Below are positions 51,267 through 59,900 of a stretch of DNA of 64,000 nt, one piece after another; the stretch's first letter is position 1, and each line of letters begins with the position of its first letter. The stretch is from the NCBI GenBank assembly GCA_964613745.1, contig CAZTJA010000001.1, positions 132,513 to 196,512 on the forward strand, given 5' to 3'. Under the pieces are notes generated by a model. The model ran no database searches and was not told the DNA's origin. It worked only from the letters and a program-made list of their open reading frames with translations. The stretch comes from CAZTJA01 sp964613745 (lineage in GTDB: Bacteria > Desulfobacterota > Desulfomonilia > Desulfomonilales > Desulfomonilaceae). The position numbers were made by a program, and so were the translations under genes.

Positions 51267-52136
51267 GTGAAACACAATCCGTGTAAAGGAATATGGTCAT
51301 TTGGATGCATGCTCATCGCATTCATCCTCACAGTTTTTACCGTCTTTCCGGTTATGGCTGCCGACAAACAGCCTTTGGTTAAAATTGGAAATGAAGTCAT
51401 CACCGAGGCGGATTTAAAAGAATTAGCAGATGCTACCCCCCAGGGCATGAGGCAAATATACTTTTCGCCTGAAGGCAGGAAACAGATCTTAGATCATATT
51501 ATTAATGTGTACGTGGTCGCCGGAGAAGCGGAAAAGCAGAATCTCGACAAGACACCCGCTTTTCAGAAACTCTTAACGTATAAGAAAAAGGAACTGTTGG
51601 CCGGCCTTTATTTGAATCAGCTCACTGATGGACCTAAGGCACCCACGGCTGAAGAAGCAAAAGCCTTTTTTGAAAAGAATAAGGGTCCTGATGTTGTTCC
51701 CGAGCAGGTGTTGTTACACCATATACTGGTGCCCAGTGAAGGTGACGCAAAAAACGTTTTGGAACAGCTCAAGAAGGGCGAGAAGTTTGCAGACATAGCA
51801 TCGAAGGTATCTCAGTGTCCCAGCAAGGAAAAAGGCGGAAGTTTGGGATGGTTACCCAAGGGCAGTCTGGTCAAAGAAGTTGAAGACGTAGCTTTCGTCG
51901 TGGCTCCCGGGCAACTTAGCCAACCGGTGAAAAGCGGCTTCGGCTGGCACATACTCTTCGTCGAGGACAAAAAACCTGCACAGGAACGCACCTTCGATCA
52001 GGTAAAAGATAATGTATATCAGTATTTGAAGGCTCAAAAACAGCAGGAATTGACTCAACAAATGAGGGATAGCGCAAAAGTGGAATTTCCTGGTCAAGTT
52101 GCTCCTTCAACTCCAGCACCTGCGGCTCCGAAGTAA
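51267..52136 (+). CDS. Exported parvulin-type peptidyl-prolyl isomerase
   Basis: This 289-residue protein has a signal peptide (about 10-32, ending VMAA), a SurA-like N-terminal helical region and a parvulin domain at about 145-245. The domain shows LLHHILVPSEGDAKNVLEQL, FADIASKVSQCPSKEKGGSLGWLPKG and SGFGWHILFVEDKKPA. A short Pro/Ala tail closes it. It folds outer-membrane or secreted proteins in the periplasm. The start is GTG 51267, with AAAGGAG six bases upstream; the ATG at 51243 would place that ribosome site inside the gene. Its own promoter and terminator flank it. Confidence 0.92.
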   Translation: MKHNPCKGIWSFGCMLIAFILTVFTVFPVMAADKQPLVKIGNEVITEADLKELADATPQGMRQIYFSPEGRKQILDHIINVYVVAGEAEKQNLDKTPAFQKLLTYKKKELLAGLYLNQLTDGPKAPTAEEAKAFFEKNKGPDVVPEQVLLHHILVPSEGDAKNVLEQLKKGEKFADIASKVSQCPSKEKGGSLGWLPKGSLVKEVEDVAFVVAPGQLSQPVKSGFGWHILFVEDKKPAQERTFDQVKDNVYQYLKAQKQQELTQQMRDSAKVEFPGQVAPSTPAPAAPK

Positions 52137-52170
52137 TAATCGGATTTGCTGTTAATCAGCTTAAGGTAAA

Positions 52171-52202
52171 AAAAGAATCGGCTATAAACCGATTCTTTTT
52201 TT
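52171..52202. terminator. Strong bidirectional intrinsic terminator
   Basis: Stem 52174-52181 with 52189-52196 (agaatcgg/ccgattct) is extended by A-T pairs. It has a seven-base loop, four As before and a T-run after. It ends the parvulin gene (plus) and the DUF6178-like gene (minus). Confidence 0.9.
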
Positions 52203-52216
52203 ATTCTCCCCAAAAT

Positions 52217-53011
52217 CTATTCATCTAATGGAACAAACATGTCCTCGGCTTCTTCCGTGAACTCCTTCATGTCGCCTACTTGGCTGTGAATTCGATCGAA
52301 AGCCTCTTCCGCACTCCTCGTTTTAAGATCCTCGTCACGTAACATGATGGAAACAAGTTCATGGAAATATGAATCATCAGCCAAATAAATTTTTGTCAAA
52401 ATATCCAAAGTTTCTTCGTCCGTGACTTCCAGATCTTCCGGTTTGAGTTCGCCTCTGTCCAGTTTGGTCATAAAATCCGCAATGAACGGATTTGACTCTT
52501 CCTCTTCGGAAGATCCGACTACAATGGGCTTCACGATTTTATCTTGGAATGCCGACGCTACGACCTTGATGTCGAGATTGTGTAAAAGCCCGGCAAATGT
52601 GACATCATCTTCTTCAAGAAAGCTAACCATCCAGTGATAAGCAGTTTGAGCGTCAGTTACACCCTTTGTTGAAAAGAGTTCGGAATCGAGATCAAGGATC
52701 GATTGCACTCGTTCGGGTTTCAATAGTGACAACACACCAATGTGCGTTGAACTTTGAGATTTCATGATCCTAAAGAGGGCCCTATCACCTAGTCCCTCTA
52801 CTATTTTCTTACTGTTATCGTCCCTCAACAAGAAGAGTAGTTCCTGAGCTCCTTTGGGGTCATTCATTGCTTGACGGCTGACAAGTGAAATCTGTTCTTC
52901 CGGAGTTAGGAGCTGCATGAGCTCTCCGGCCTTGTTTCTATCAGTTTTTATGAGATCCAGTACCTGTTCGCCTTTGTCAGATATTGGAGCCAGAAACATG
53001 TCCTGGTTCAT
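52217..53011 (-). CDS. DUF6178-like protein
   Basis: The 264-residue acidic, helical protein has an N-terminal half resembling MgtE-N/FliG-type helical repeats (LLTPEEQISLVSRQA, KKIVEGLGDRALFRIM, GVLSLLKPERVQSIL). An acidic C-terminal half follows. This arrangement agrees with DUF6178, a family I recall from Deltaproteobacteria, function unknown. No signal peptide or membrane helix. It begins four bases after the stop of the next gene upstream (53016-53552) and ends at a terminator, so the two form an operon. Confidence 0.6.
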   Translation of the reverse strand: MNQDMFLAPISDKGEQVLDLIKTDRNKAGELMQLLTPEEQISLVSRQAMNDPKGAQELLFLLRDDNSKKIVEGLGDRALFRIMKSQSSTHIGVLSLLKPERVQSILDLDSELFSTKGVTDAQTAYHWMVSFLEEDDVTFAGLLHNLDIKVVASAFQDKIVKPIVVGSSEEEESNPFIADFMTKLDRGELKPEDLEVTDEETLDILTKIYLADDSYFHELVSIMLRDEDLKTRSAEEAFDRIHSQVGDMKEFTEEAEDMFVPLDE

Positions 53012-53015
53012 ATCT

Positions 53016-53552
53016 CTACATCTCCTCCGTATTTTTCCAATGGGGATCTTCTATCGATCGAACCGTGTCCAGCAGTCCGTCATCCCCACCGAAGTCCTCT
53101 TCCATCCATCCTTCTTCAGGTGGTGTATATGACTCGCCCAGATTGAGCGTGACTCTCTTGCGCTCTCGGCTAATGGTAAGTAATTGCAAACTCTTAATAA
53201 ATGTTGCAGTTTTTTCCTCATCCGTTGAATCCCTGAAAGCGAATATAATGTTCCTCAGGTCAGCGGCGCGGGATTTGTCCAAATCAATCCCCTTGAGAGC
53301 CAAGACTTCAGATAAATCAGGGGCGATGTCGTTCTGCATCGTTTCCAACATGTAATTCATAAGAGGCCGAGACATTCGTATTAATCTTCTAATACTGAAT
53401 GCCAGCGTGACGGCATCCATGTCGAGAGGATTACCCTTAACTACCTCAAAGTAGGTCAATTCTTGACCTACATTTTCGCTACAGAATTCCTCGAAAATCA
53501 CATAATCCTGACTGATCTCCGGACCTACCGCAATTTCATCATCAACCGGCAT
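53016..53552 (-). CDS. Uncharacterised partner of the DUF6178-like protein
   Basis: This 178-residue acidic protein is mostly helical up to about residue 140, with an acidic C-terminus rich in Asp/Glu/Gly (EEGWMEEDFGGDDG). I recognise no family. It directly precedes the DUF6178-like gene (4-base gap) with a strong AGGAGGT-type site in between, so the products are probably made together, possibly in a cytosolic complex. The ATG at 53552 has a GGAGGGT site upstream. Confidence 0.6.
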   Translation of the reverse strand: MPVDDEIAVGPEISQDYVIFEEFCSENVGQELTYFEVVKGNPLDMDAVTLAFSIRRLIRMSRPLMNYMLETMQNDIAPDLSEVLALKGIDLDKSRAADLRNIIFAFRDSTDEEKTATFIKSLQLLTISRERKRVTLNLGESYTPPEEGWMEEDFGGDDGLLDTVRSIEDPHWKNTEEM

Positions 53553-53875
53553 TGTTCCACCCTCCTGAAAAGCGGAAGCATTTTATTCATAAACGTTTTG
53601 GCGATCAAGTTGCCAACAAGAAGTTGCCCGCTCTGGGACTTCATATTGTTCGACAATTTGCCGGAATATAAGGTCACGAAAATACGGGAAATAGAGAAAG
53701 ATTCATGTATCCTACCATTGTTTTATCTTTGAAAACAGGGCAGACTTCCAAGCTGAAAATGTGCATGGTAACATTCACACCGTTATTGGCTGAACGCCAG
53801 GAAGCAAGCAAACCTTCAAGGTTTCTCTTGAGGCAATATTCAATCAAAGGCATAGGTTGATTTCAAGGGGCAAGA
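53553..53875. other. 323-bp divergent intergenic region
   Basis: This gap separates the minus-strand DUF6178 operon from the plus-strand activases. It holds a 51-codon frame (53705-53860) with an ATG but only a weak ribosome site and no recognisable protein character. I see no tRNA or clear promoter. Confidence 0.4.
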
Positions 53876-54643
53876 ATGATTTCAGCGGGCATCGACTGCG
53901 GGGCCAAAACTACAAAGACAGTAATACTTGAAGGTGACCTTGTCATTGGACGAGCTATTGTTCCAACAGGATTTGACCAAACAACAGCCGTGAATGAATG
54001 TCTATCGAGGGCCCTGAGGAATGCGTCCATTAGTAGGTCGGATATTCTGCGGATTGGAAGCACAGGATCCGGAGCAAAGACCTTACCTAACATTGATATC
54101 GGAGTTACCGACATAAAGGCGATTGTTGCAGCAGGGGGTTTTTTTTTCCCTAATTCACGGATTTCAATCGACGTGGGAGCAGAAGAGGCAAGGGCGGTCA
54201 AGTCGGACCAACAAGGAAGAATTGTGGATTTTGCGATAAATGAGAAGTGTGCTGCAGGAACGGGGGCTTTTATTGAAGCAATGGCTAGAGCATTGGAAGT
54301 TTCCATAGAATCGATGGGTGAACTGGCGATAGCTTCCGACACTACCATTGCCCTGAACGCGCAGTGCACAATCTTTGCTGAATCAGAAGTTATCGGTTTA
54401 ATTCATCGGAAAACGGATAAGAAGGATATTTGCAAGGCCGTGCACGATGCCTTAGCCGGCCGAATTGCATCAATGGTTCGTCGTGTCGGAGTAGCGCCGG
54501 GTATAGTTATGCTGGGCGGAGTGGCCCATAATCCCGGTATAATTAAGGCCCTCCAGCGAGAACTTGCGCACGAATTGCTGATCCCGGAACATCCCGAATT
54601 CGGAGCTGCCGTCGGTGCAGCTCTTGTAGCATCTAGAACATAG
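53876..54643 (+). CDS. Benzoyl-CoA-reductase-type ATPase subunit, BcrD/BadG/BzdQ-like
   Basis: The 255-residue protein is of the BadF/BadG/BcrA/BcrD ATPase family. Signature segments are SIDVGAEEARAV (about 97-108), NEKCAAGTGAFIEAMARALE (Cys125) and NAQCTIFAESEV (Cys164); the two cysteines bind the shared [4Fe-4S] cluster. The DVGAEE variant and MARALEV...MGEL pattern match BcrD/BadG rather than simple 2-hydroxyacyl-CoA dehydratase activators. With its partner it would use ATP to drive low-potential electrons into a ring-reducing or dehydratase enzyme. AAGGGG lies before the ATG. No BcrB/BcrC catalytic subunits are in the window. Confidence 0.85.
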   Translation: MISAGIDCGAKTTKTVILEGDLVIGRAIVPTGFDQTTAVNECLSRALRNASISRSDILRIGSTGSGAKTLPNIDIGVTDIKAIVAAGGFFFPNSRISIDVGAEEARAVKSDQQGRIVDFAINEKCAAGTGAFIEAMARALEVSIESMGELAIASDTTIALNAQCTIFAESEVIGLIHRKTDKKDICKAVHDALAGRIASMVRRVGVAPGIVMLGGVAHNPGIIKALQRELAHELLIPEHPEFGAAVGAALVASRT

Positions 54644-54673
54644 AAAGTTTTTGTGAGCTTCATTAGGTTGAGT

Positions 54674-55561
54674 ATGATGAATGAAATCTGCACTGATTAC
54701 TGGAAATGGGCAGAGACCAACTGGGTCGACAGCGAGATCGATTGGAACTCATCCGAATTTATAACACTTGGAATTGACGTCGGTTCCGTCAGCTCACAAG
54801 CCGTAATTATGACTGACGGCAACATCTTTGCTTACGCAAACGTGAGAACGGGATTCAATAGTCCGCATAGCGCCATAAAGGCTCTGGAAACCGCCCTTCA
54901 AAACACGGATATGCCTGCCGCGCGCATAAATTATTGTATCGGCACCGGATACGGGAGAGTAAATGTTCCCATGGCTAACAGAACAGTGACTGAAATTGCT
55001 TGTCACTCAAGGGGAGCTAATTACATCTATGGTTCCGAGATTCGCACAGTCCTCGACATAGGCGGGCAAGATATCAAAGTCATTAAATGCGATGAAAAGG
55101 GAAAGGTATTAAAATTCATAATGAACGACAAATGTGCTGCTGGAACGGGTAGAGGCATGGAGGTTTTTGCTGATTTACTTTCAGTTCCCATTGGAGAAGT
55201 TGGTGACAGGTCAATGGATGTGGCTGAAGAACCGTTGCCGGTGTCATGCACCTGTGTTGTTTATGCGAAATCTGAAGCCACAAACCTTTTAAGAAAAGGG
55301 CTCAAAACGAACGAAGTACTCGCGGCATACTGTTCTGCAATGGCTAATAGGATTTATTCCATGCTGCAGCGAGTTGGAGTAGAACCGCAGTTTGCAGTTA
55401 CCGGTGGAATGGCGAAAAACCGCGGTATCATCGACCGGCTTACAAAGAAGTTGGGGCTCGAACCGATGCATACGAAATGGGATACACAGCTTGCAGGAGC
55501 GGCGGGAGCATCACTGTTTGCATTGGCGATTTGCCGAAAGAACCAAAATGGAACAAAATAG
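54674..55561 (+). CDS. Benzoyl-CoA-reductase-type ATPase subunit, BcrA/BadF/BzdP-like
   Basis: This 295-residue activase has TLGIDVGSVSSQAVIM near the N-terminus, LDIGGQDIKVI, NDKCAAGTGRGMEVFADLL and PVSCTCVVYAKSEATNLLRKG. The last two provide the cluster cysteines. GRGMEVFADLL and the ...AYCSAMANRI...RVGV pattern match BcrA/BadF/BzdP. It pairs with the preceding BcrD-like subunit to form a heterodimeric ATPase. Start at ATG 54674, with AGGTTGAG upstream; a GTG at 54653 would add seven residues. The gene ends at a terminator, so this is a two-gene unit. Confidence 0.85.
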   Translation: MMNEICTDYWKWAETNWVDSEIDWNSSEFITLGIDVGSVSSQAVIMTDGNIFAYANVRTGFNSPHSAIKALETALQNTDMPAARINYCIGTGYGRVNVPMANRTVTEIACHSRGANYIYGSEIRTVLDIGGQDIKVIKCDEKGKVLKFIMNDKCAAGTGRGMEVFADLLSVPIGEVGDRSMDVAEEPLPVSCTCVVYAKSEATNLLRKGLKTNEVLAAYCSAMANRIYSMLQRVGVEPQFAVTGGMAKNRGIIDRLTKKLGLEPMHTKWDTQLAGAAGASLFALAICRKNQNGTK

Positions 55562-55581
55562 AAAGTTGTTGATTCGAAGTG

Positions 55582-55612
55582 AAAAAGACCGAGTTTCTCA
55601 ACCCGGCCTTTT
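55582..55612. terminator. Terminator after the 27-residue gene and the activase pair
   Basis: Stem 55587-55595 with 55600-55608 around TCTC. On the minus strand all nine positions pair (two G-U) and a five-base U-run follows. The plus strand has two mismatches, so it is best on the minus strand. Confidence 0.75.
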
Positions 55613-55633
55613 AGCAGTTAGAAAAATTTCAAT

Positions 55634-55717
55634 CTACATTCCCGACCAATCGCGCTTATCGCCAAAAGCGAGCCACATCAGAGCAGCTGCAATTGATACA
55701 AAAAACAGTATTTCCAT
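55634..55717 (-). CDS. 27-residue single-pass membrane protein
   Basis: A 27-codon gene: residues 2-17 (EILFFVSIAAALMWLA) form one hydrophobic helix, followed by a charged tail GDKRDWSGM. It has its own signals: a consensus promoter (55748-55775), an almost perfect ribosome site (GGAGGTGAGG, 55721-55734) and an intrinsic terminator just past the stop. Size and topology recall small accessory subunits such as KdpF, but I recognise no family, and no membrane complex lies next to it. It is located between the activase pair (plus) and the CrtC-like gene (minus). The signals make chance unlikely. Confidence 0.75.
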   Translation of the reverse strand: MEILFFVSIAAALMWLAFGDKRDWSGM

Positions 55718-55720
55718 CTT

Positions 55721-55734
55721 GATTCCTCACCTCC
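55721..55734 (-). promoter_or_regulatory. Very strong ribosome-binding site of the 27-residue gene
   Basis: On the minus strand GGAGGTGAGG ends about seven bases before the ATG at 55717, an almost full anti-Shine-Dalgarno match. Confidence 0.8.
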
Positions 55735-55747
55735 ACCACTAGAAGTG

Positions 55748-55775
55748 AGTATAAGAACACCGAACCTCTTGTCAA
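55748..55775 (-). promoter_or_regulatory. Consensus promoter of the 27-residue gene
   Basis: TTGACA (55770-55775, perfect) and TATACT (55748-55753) are 16 bases apart on the minus strand. The transcript from about 55741 to the terminator would be roughly 155 bases. Confidence 0.75.
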
Positions 55776-55841
55776 TAGCTAATATTGATCCGACGGAACT
55801 TTATTGACAAACATGCTCGGAAAATATCAGCCGATTAATTT

Positions 55842-56987
55842 TCACAACAAACCTTCCATCGAAGCAGCATAACCCGTCAGTTCCACATACCCATTTCCAA
55901 GAATCCTGACATTGTCGATGGTACCCATAGCTCTAACTGTTCCTTCCCAGTAGACTACGCCGGTTGATGAGCCGGATGCAAGCTCCTGGTCTTTAACCTT
56001 TGACTGTACGTCCAAGTTCAACTTGATCTCCGGGATTTCTATGTTCCAGCGCGATGGATATTCGGATTTTGTGTGGGGACTTTTCCACGTCTCACGACTT
56101 GTGATTAGGATCTGGTCTCCACGAAGTTTCATAGTCGATCCGTCCGGACGTATATATGTTCCAAAAGGTTTTTCCAATGATCCGTCTTTTCGGCGCAGGT
56201 GAAACAGCATAAGTTCGGCGCCGTCATCCAGTTGAAGACTGAACCAATCCCATCCAATCTGGTCCGCTTCAAGAATGCTGGATCCGAATTCGTGATCCAT
56301 CCAGGATTTTCCCACTACGGCGTAATCTTTTCCGTCAAAGGTCAACGTTCCTGAGGTTTCAAGGTTTGTAAATGAATAATAATAGGAGGCTTGATCCGCA
56401 GAATAACCCTTTTGACTAAATCCGGAATCGCCGTGCAGAACGGCAGGTTTAACAGGCTTTAAAATGAGGCTTATTGCTTCTGAATTCTGCTTTGCACGAA
56501 GTCGTATTTCGTCCCCGACCATTAATGCGGTCCAATCCCTAACTCTAGCGTCTAAAGTATTGTTTGAAATTGACGCTAACCCAGGTCCTCTACGGGTGAT
56601 CAACTCTGAATGAAGAAACCTGTTTCCGGTTACGTCGGTAATGGCGAAATGAGCGGGATACAAATCTCCCACTGCCCACGAAGAAGTTCCGGGGGGATCT
56701 TTGAACATTCCTCTCCTAAAAAAAGTGAGTTGGAACCCCCATTCCCTTTCTTCTGACTTCAAATTTCCCGTGAAATACCACCACTCCGTCTGGAAATCAC
56801 CATGAGCACCGTGGTCTTTAGGGAACTCAAGTTTGCGGCCGGGAACTGCATTCGTAAATTGATCCGCTCCGAAAGTCTCAAAGGGCAGAATTAAAGCAAA
56901 AAAGACCAGCCAAATAGGAAACCTGATTCTTATGTCGCTCTGTTTCCTTTCGGCTGATCCCTTTGTGCCCATGTGTGTCCAAATCAT
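55842..56987 (-). CDS. Secreted CrtC/AttH-like lipocalin-fold protein
   Basis: The 381-residue protein has a signal peptide (core FPIWLVFFALILPFETFG) followed by a CrtC/AttH (carotenoid 1,2-hydratase N-like, lipocalin-type) domain: HGDFQTEWWYFTGNL at the start, KSWMDHEFGSS and DWFSLQLDDGAELMLF in the middle. These are often lipid- or terpenoid-binding proteins linked with MacB-type exporters; the function here is unknown. It starts five bases after the lon stop (ATG 56987 preferred; 56972 and the overlapping longer frame to 57107 are alternatives without good ribosome sites). It is therefore co-transcribed with the large Lon protein. Confidence 0.78.
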   Translation of the reverse strand: MIWTHMGTKGSAERKQSDIRIRFPIWLVFFALILPFETFGADQFTNAVPGRKLEFPKDHGAHGDFQTEWWYFTGNLKSEEREWGFQLTFFRRGMFKDPPGTSSWAVGDLYPAHFAITDVTGNRFLHSELITRRGPGLASISNNTLDARVRDWTALMVGDEIRLRAKQNSEAISLILKPVKPAVLHGDSGFSQKGYSADQASYYYSFTNLETSGTLTFDGKDYAVVGKSWMDHEFGSSILEADQIGWDWFSLQLDDGAELMLFHLRRKDGSLEKPFGTYIRPDGSTMKLRGDQILITSRETWKSPHTKSEYPSRWNIEIPEIKLNLDVQSKVKDQELASGSSTGVVYWEGTVRAMGTIDNVRILGNGYVELTGYAASMEGLL

Positions 56988-56991
56988 ACTT

Positions 56992-59900
56992 TCATAAAAA
57001 GCATTTTCCGTTGATAGTTTCAAGAGCGGCGTGCAAGGCATGGCTCTCATTTCCGCTACGCGCCGTTGGTGTGATGAGCCCGGAAACCAAGTTGTCTTCC
57101 GAATCATCTTGGCTCAACCAGCTCATTATCGTTTGTTCATAGATCTTCGAAGCTCTTCTTTCATCTAGTCTGTACTTTTCGGGGATGAACAGGCGACTCT
57201 GCACATAAATTCCATTTTCATAGGCAATGAACGGAATGAAAGAGTGCTGTTCATCCGTCAGTTTTGCCAAAATATCAAACAGATTATGGATTACCGACGT
57301 TTTCACAAAACTTTTTGTGGATTGGTCGGCACGATCTACTACAAAGATTCTGAGTCTTTTTTCCAACACATATTTTTCGAGAACATTCAGTATCGCTTGA
57401 GCTAAATTCCATGAAACAGAAACCGAAATAGTCCCATGTGACTCCAGTAATGATTTCAAGACGGAGATTCGAGAATCTAACTCATCATCTACAATGAATA
57501 ATCTATGGTCATTTATTAAGGATCTGTTGTGGGCAGAAATCAGTTTTTCCTGTTTTTCAGAGATAAGAAAGCGGGTGTGCGACGAAAATGCTCTCTGAAA
57601 AATTCGCGACTCTATGCCCGATATTTCATCAGGAACAATTACATGAATTCTGTCGGCATCGCCCGTTTGGGCCATGATGTCCCCTATGGAATACTCAGGT
57701 CTAAAAGACTCAAGGCTTTTAACTTCCTCAGCTACTATAAAAGCAATGTCGGAGGCCTGAAGTATGTGATCCACACCTATGATTTGTGCAACGTAATTTT
57801 CATGATCGAAGGGCTCCTTATTGCAACGCCATTCTTGGTACGTGAGGACCTGTAATTTTTTTTGCAAATGTTTTGAAAGTTTTTCTATTCCCTCATCATT
57901 TTCGAGATTTTCCAGAGGAACTATGATCGTCTTACAACCGGCGTCAATGGCAGCCTCGATTTTTGCGGGAACTCCCCCAATCGCAGTGATTCTACCCTGG
58001 GTATCTATCTCGCCGGTCATTGCAAGGTCACGCCTTATGGCGTTGCCCGAAAAAACTGACGCTAATGCCAATGCAATTGCCCCACCGGCGGATGGTCCAT
58101 CTTTAGGCGTCGATCCACCCATAAAATGAAGATGAATTGGTTCCTCAAGTTGTCCCGGCTGAATTCCCAGGTATTCCGCACAATGGAGAATCGCGGTCAT
58201 CGCTACCTTGCGGCTTTCATCCATTATCTTTTGTATATTGCCTGTTGCATGAACCGAACTGAAGTGACTTCGTCCGGATTCACCATTCAAACCTAAATGT
58301 ACCGGCGTTGCCTGAATCGGAATGAGCGAACCCACTCCTAATTCCGGGTTCACGCCTAGCCCCATGATTTCACCAATTCCATCATACTCATTGATGCCGC
58401 GTTTGGGTCGAGCAGGCTCTAGATATTCTGCAACTTTATCGGAGTTCAACACGGCCGCCTGGCTATTTCCCATGACTTCTTTTCTTAAGGCTCGCAAAAA
58501 AAGAGTACGAATCACTCTTTCGAGTTCACGGACTCCCGCTTCGTAGGTGTAACTTTTTATAATATGCCGGAGAATATCTTCTTCCTGTTTGGGATCGAAG
58601 AACACTTGGTCTTCCGCTATTCTGTATTTTCGTCGAATTCGTTCAATGAGATACGTTCGAGCGATTTCAACCTTTTCCTCGACAGTGTAACGATCCAAGA
58701 ATACTACTTCACAACGGTTGATCACCGGAGGCGGCACTGTTTCCAGAGTATTGGCGGTGAGAATAAAATGGCAATTCGACAGATCAATATCCACTGTAGT
58801 TTGAATGTACTTGTCATGGAACAAGTGATTTTGCTCAGGATCAAGAATCTCTAACAGGGTTGATATGGCGAATTTTTCAGCTTTATCCACCTCATCCATT
58901 ATGAACATGCCGTTCATTGCCCCCATTTTGACCAACCCTTGGACAATAGCGCCGGGTTTCGATCCCTCGTAGCTAAAGCCGTGCCCCTTGAGATCGGCTT
59001 CGTCCCGCATGCCTCCCAATGAAATTTTGTGGTAAGGAATCCCTAGATTTTTGGCTATAGAAATTGCCAAAGATGTCTTTCCAACTCCTGGAGGACCCAC
59101 AAGCAGAAATGAGCTCCCAGTTCCCCTCCAGCCGGAGATCTCACTTTCGTCGAAGTCTTGATAACGCCAAATGAGATTCGAGAAAATGTCGGCCGTCATT
59201 TCTTTGGGCTTCACGAGTCCATGATGACTCTTATTGAGCCCCGTTTCAAACTCATGAGGGGATACCTCAATTTTCTTGATCTTGCCCCAGGGAATCGCGA
59301 GTAACGTATCAATGAGCTCGCTGTACTTAGAACCGCTTTGGCCGACCGCATTCAATTTGTTCTTATCAATGATCTCAAATGCGGCTTTCGGAATGTGGCG
59401 ATTTTCCCTCGCCTCTTCTATTCGCTCCTTCATGCTCTTTGGGGCTACGGGTTCCGGCTGGGGTTTGGGCATAGAAACGGTAGGCGGGGTAGTTACAGTA
59501 GCCTTGCCTTTCATCAATTTCAGCCTGTCCTTGAAGATTTCGAACATCTCCTTGGGGCTCTTGTCTTCAACACTGTTTTCAGGGATGTCCAACTCACGCA
59601 ACAGGTGAAAAAATCCCCAGCGATTTTTAAATTTTTCAAATATCTTTTCAGCCCTGACCGGGTCTCCGTTCATCAGCAGCAAGAAAAGGTGCAATAATTT
59701 CTGCAAATAGACTGTTCTAATGAATAACGAGTGATTGGTTTCACCGGTTCTCCTGAAACACGCCCCAAGCAATTTTAAATTCAGTTCCTCGTCGGCAAAG
59801 GGAAAAATGTCATCGAGAAGATTTTCGGGATAGTCTCGCAAAACATAGACATATCTGGAAACAAGTTCAGATACTTGATTCTCGTCATTGAGTTTGCCTT

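Noticed and set aside
53705..53860. 51-residue plus-strand ORF upstream of the activase genes
   Set aside because: Ribosome site is weak, no domain or membrane helix is visible and no promoter or terminator belongs to it.
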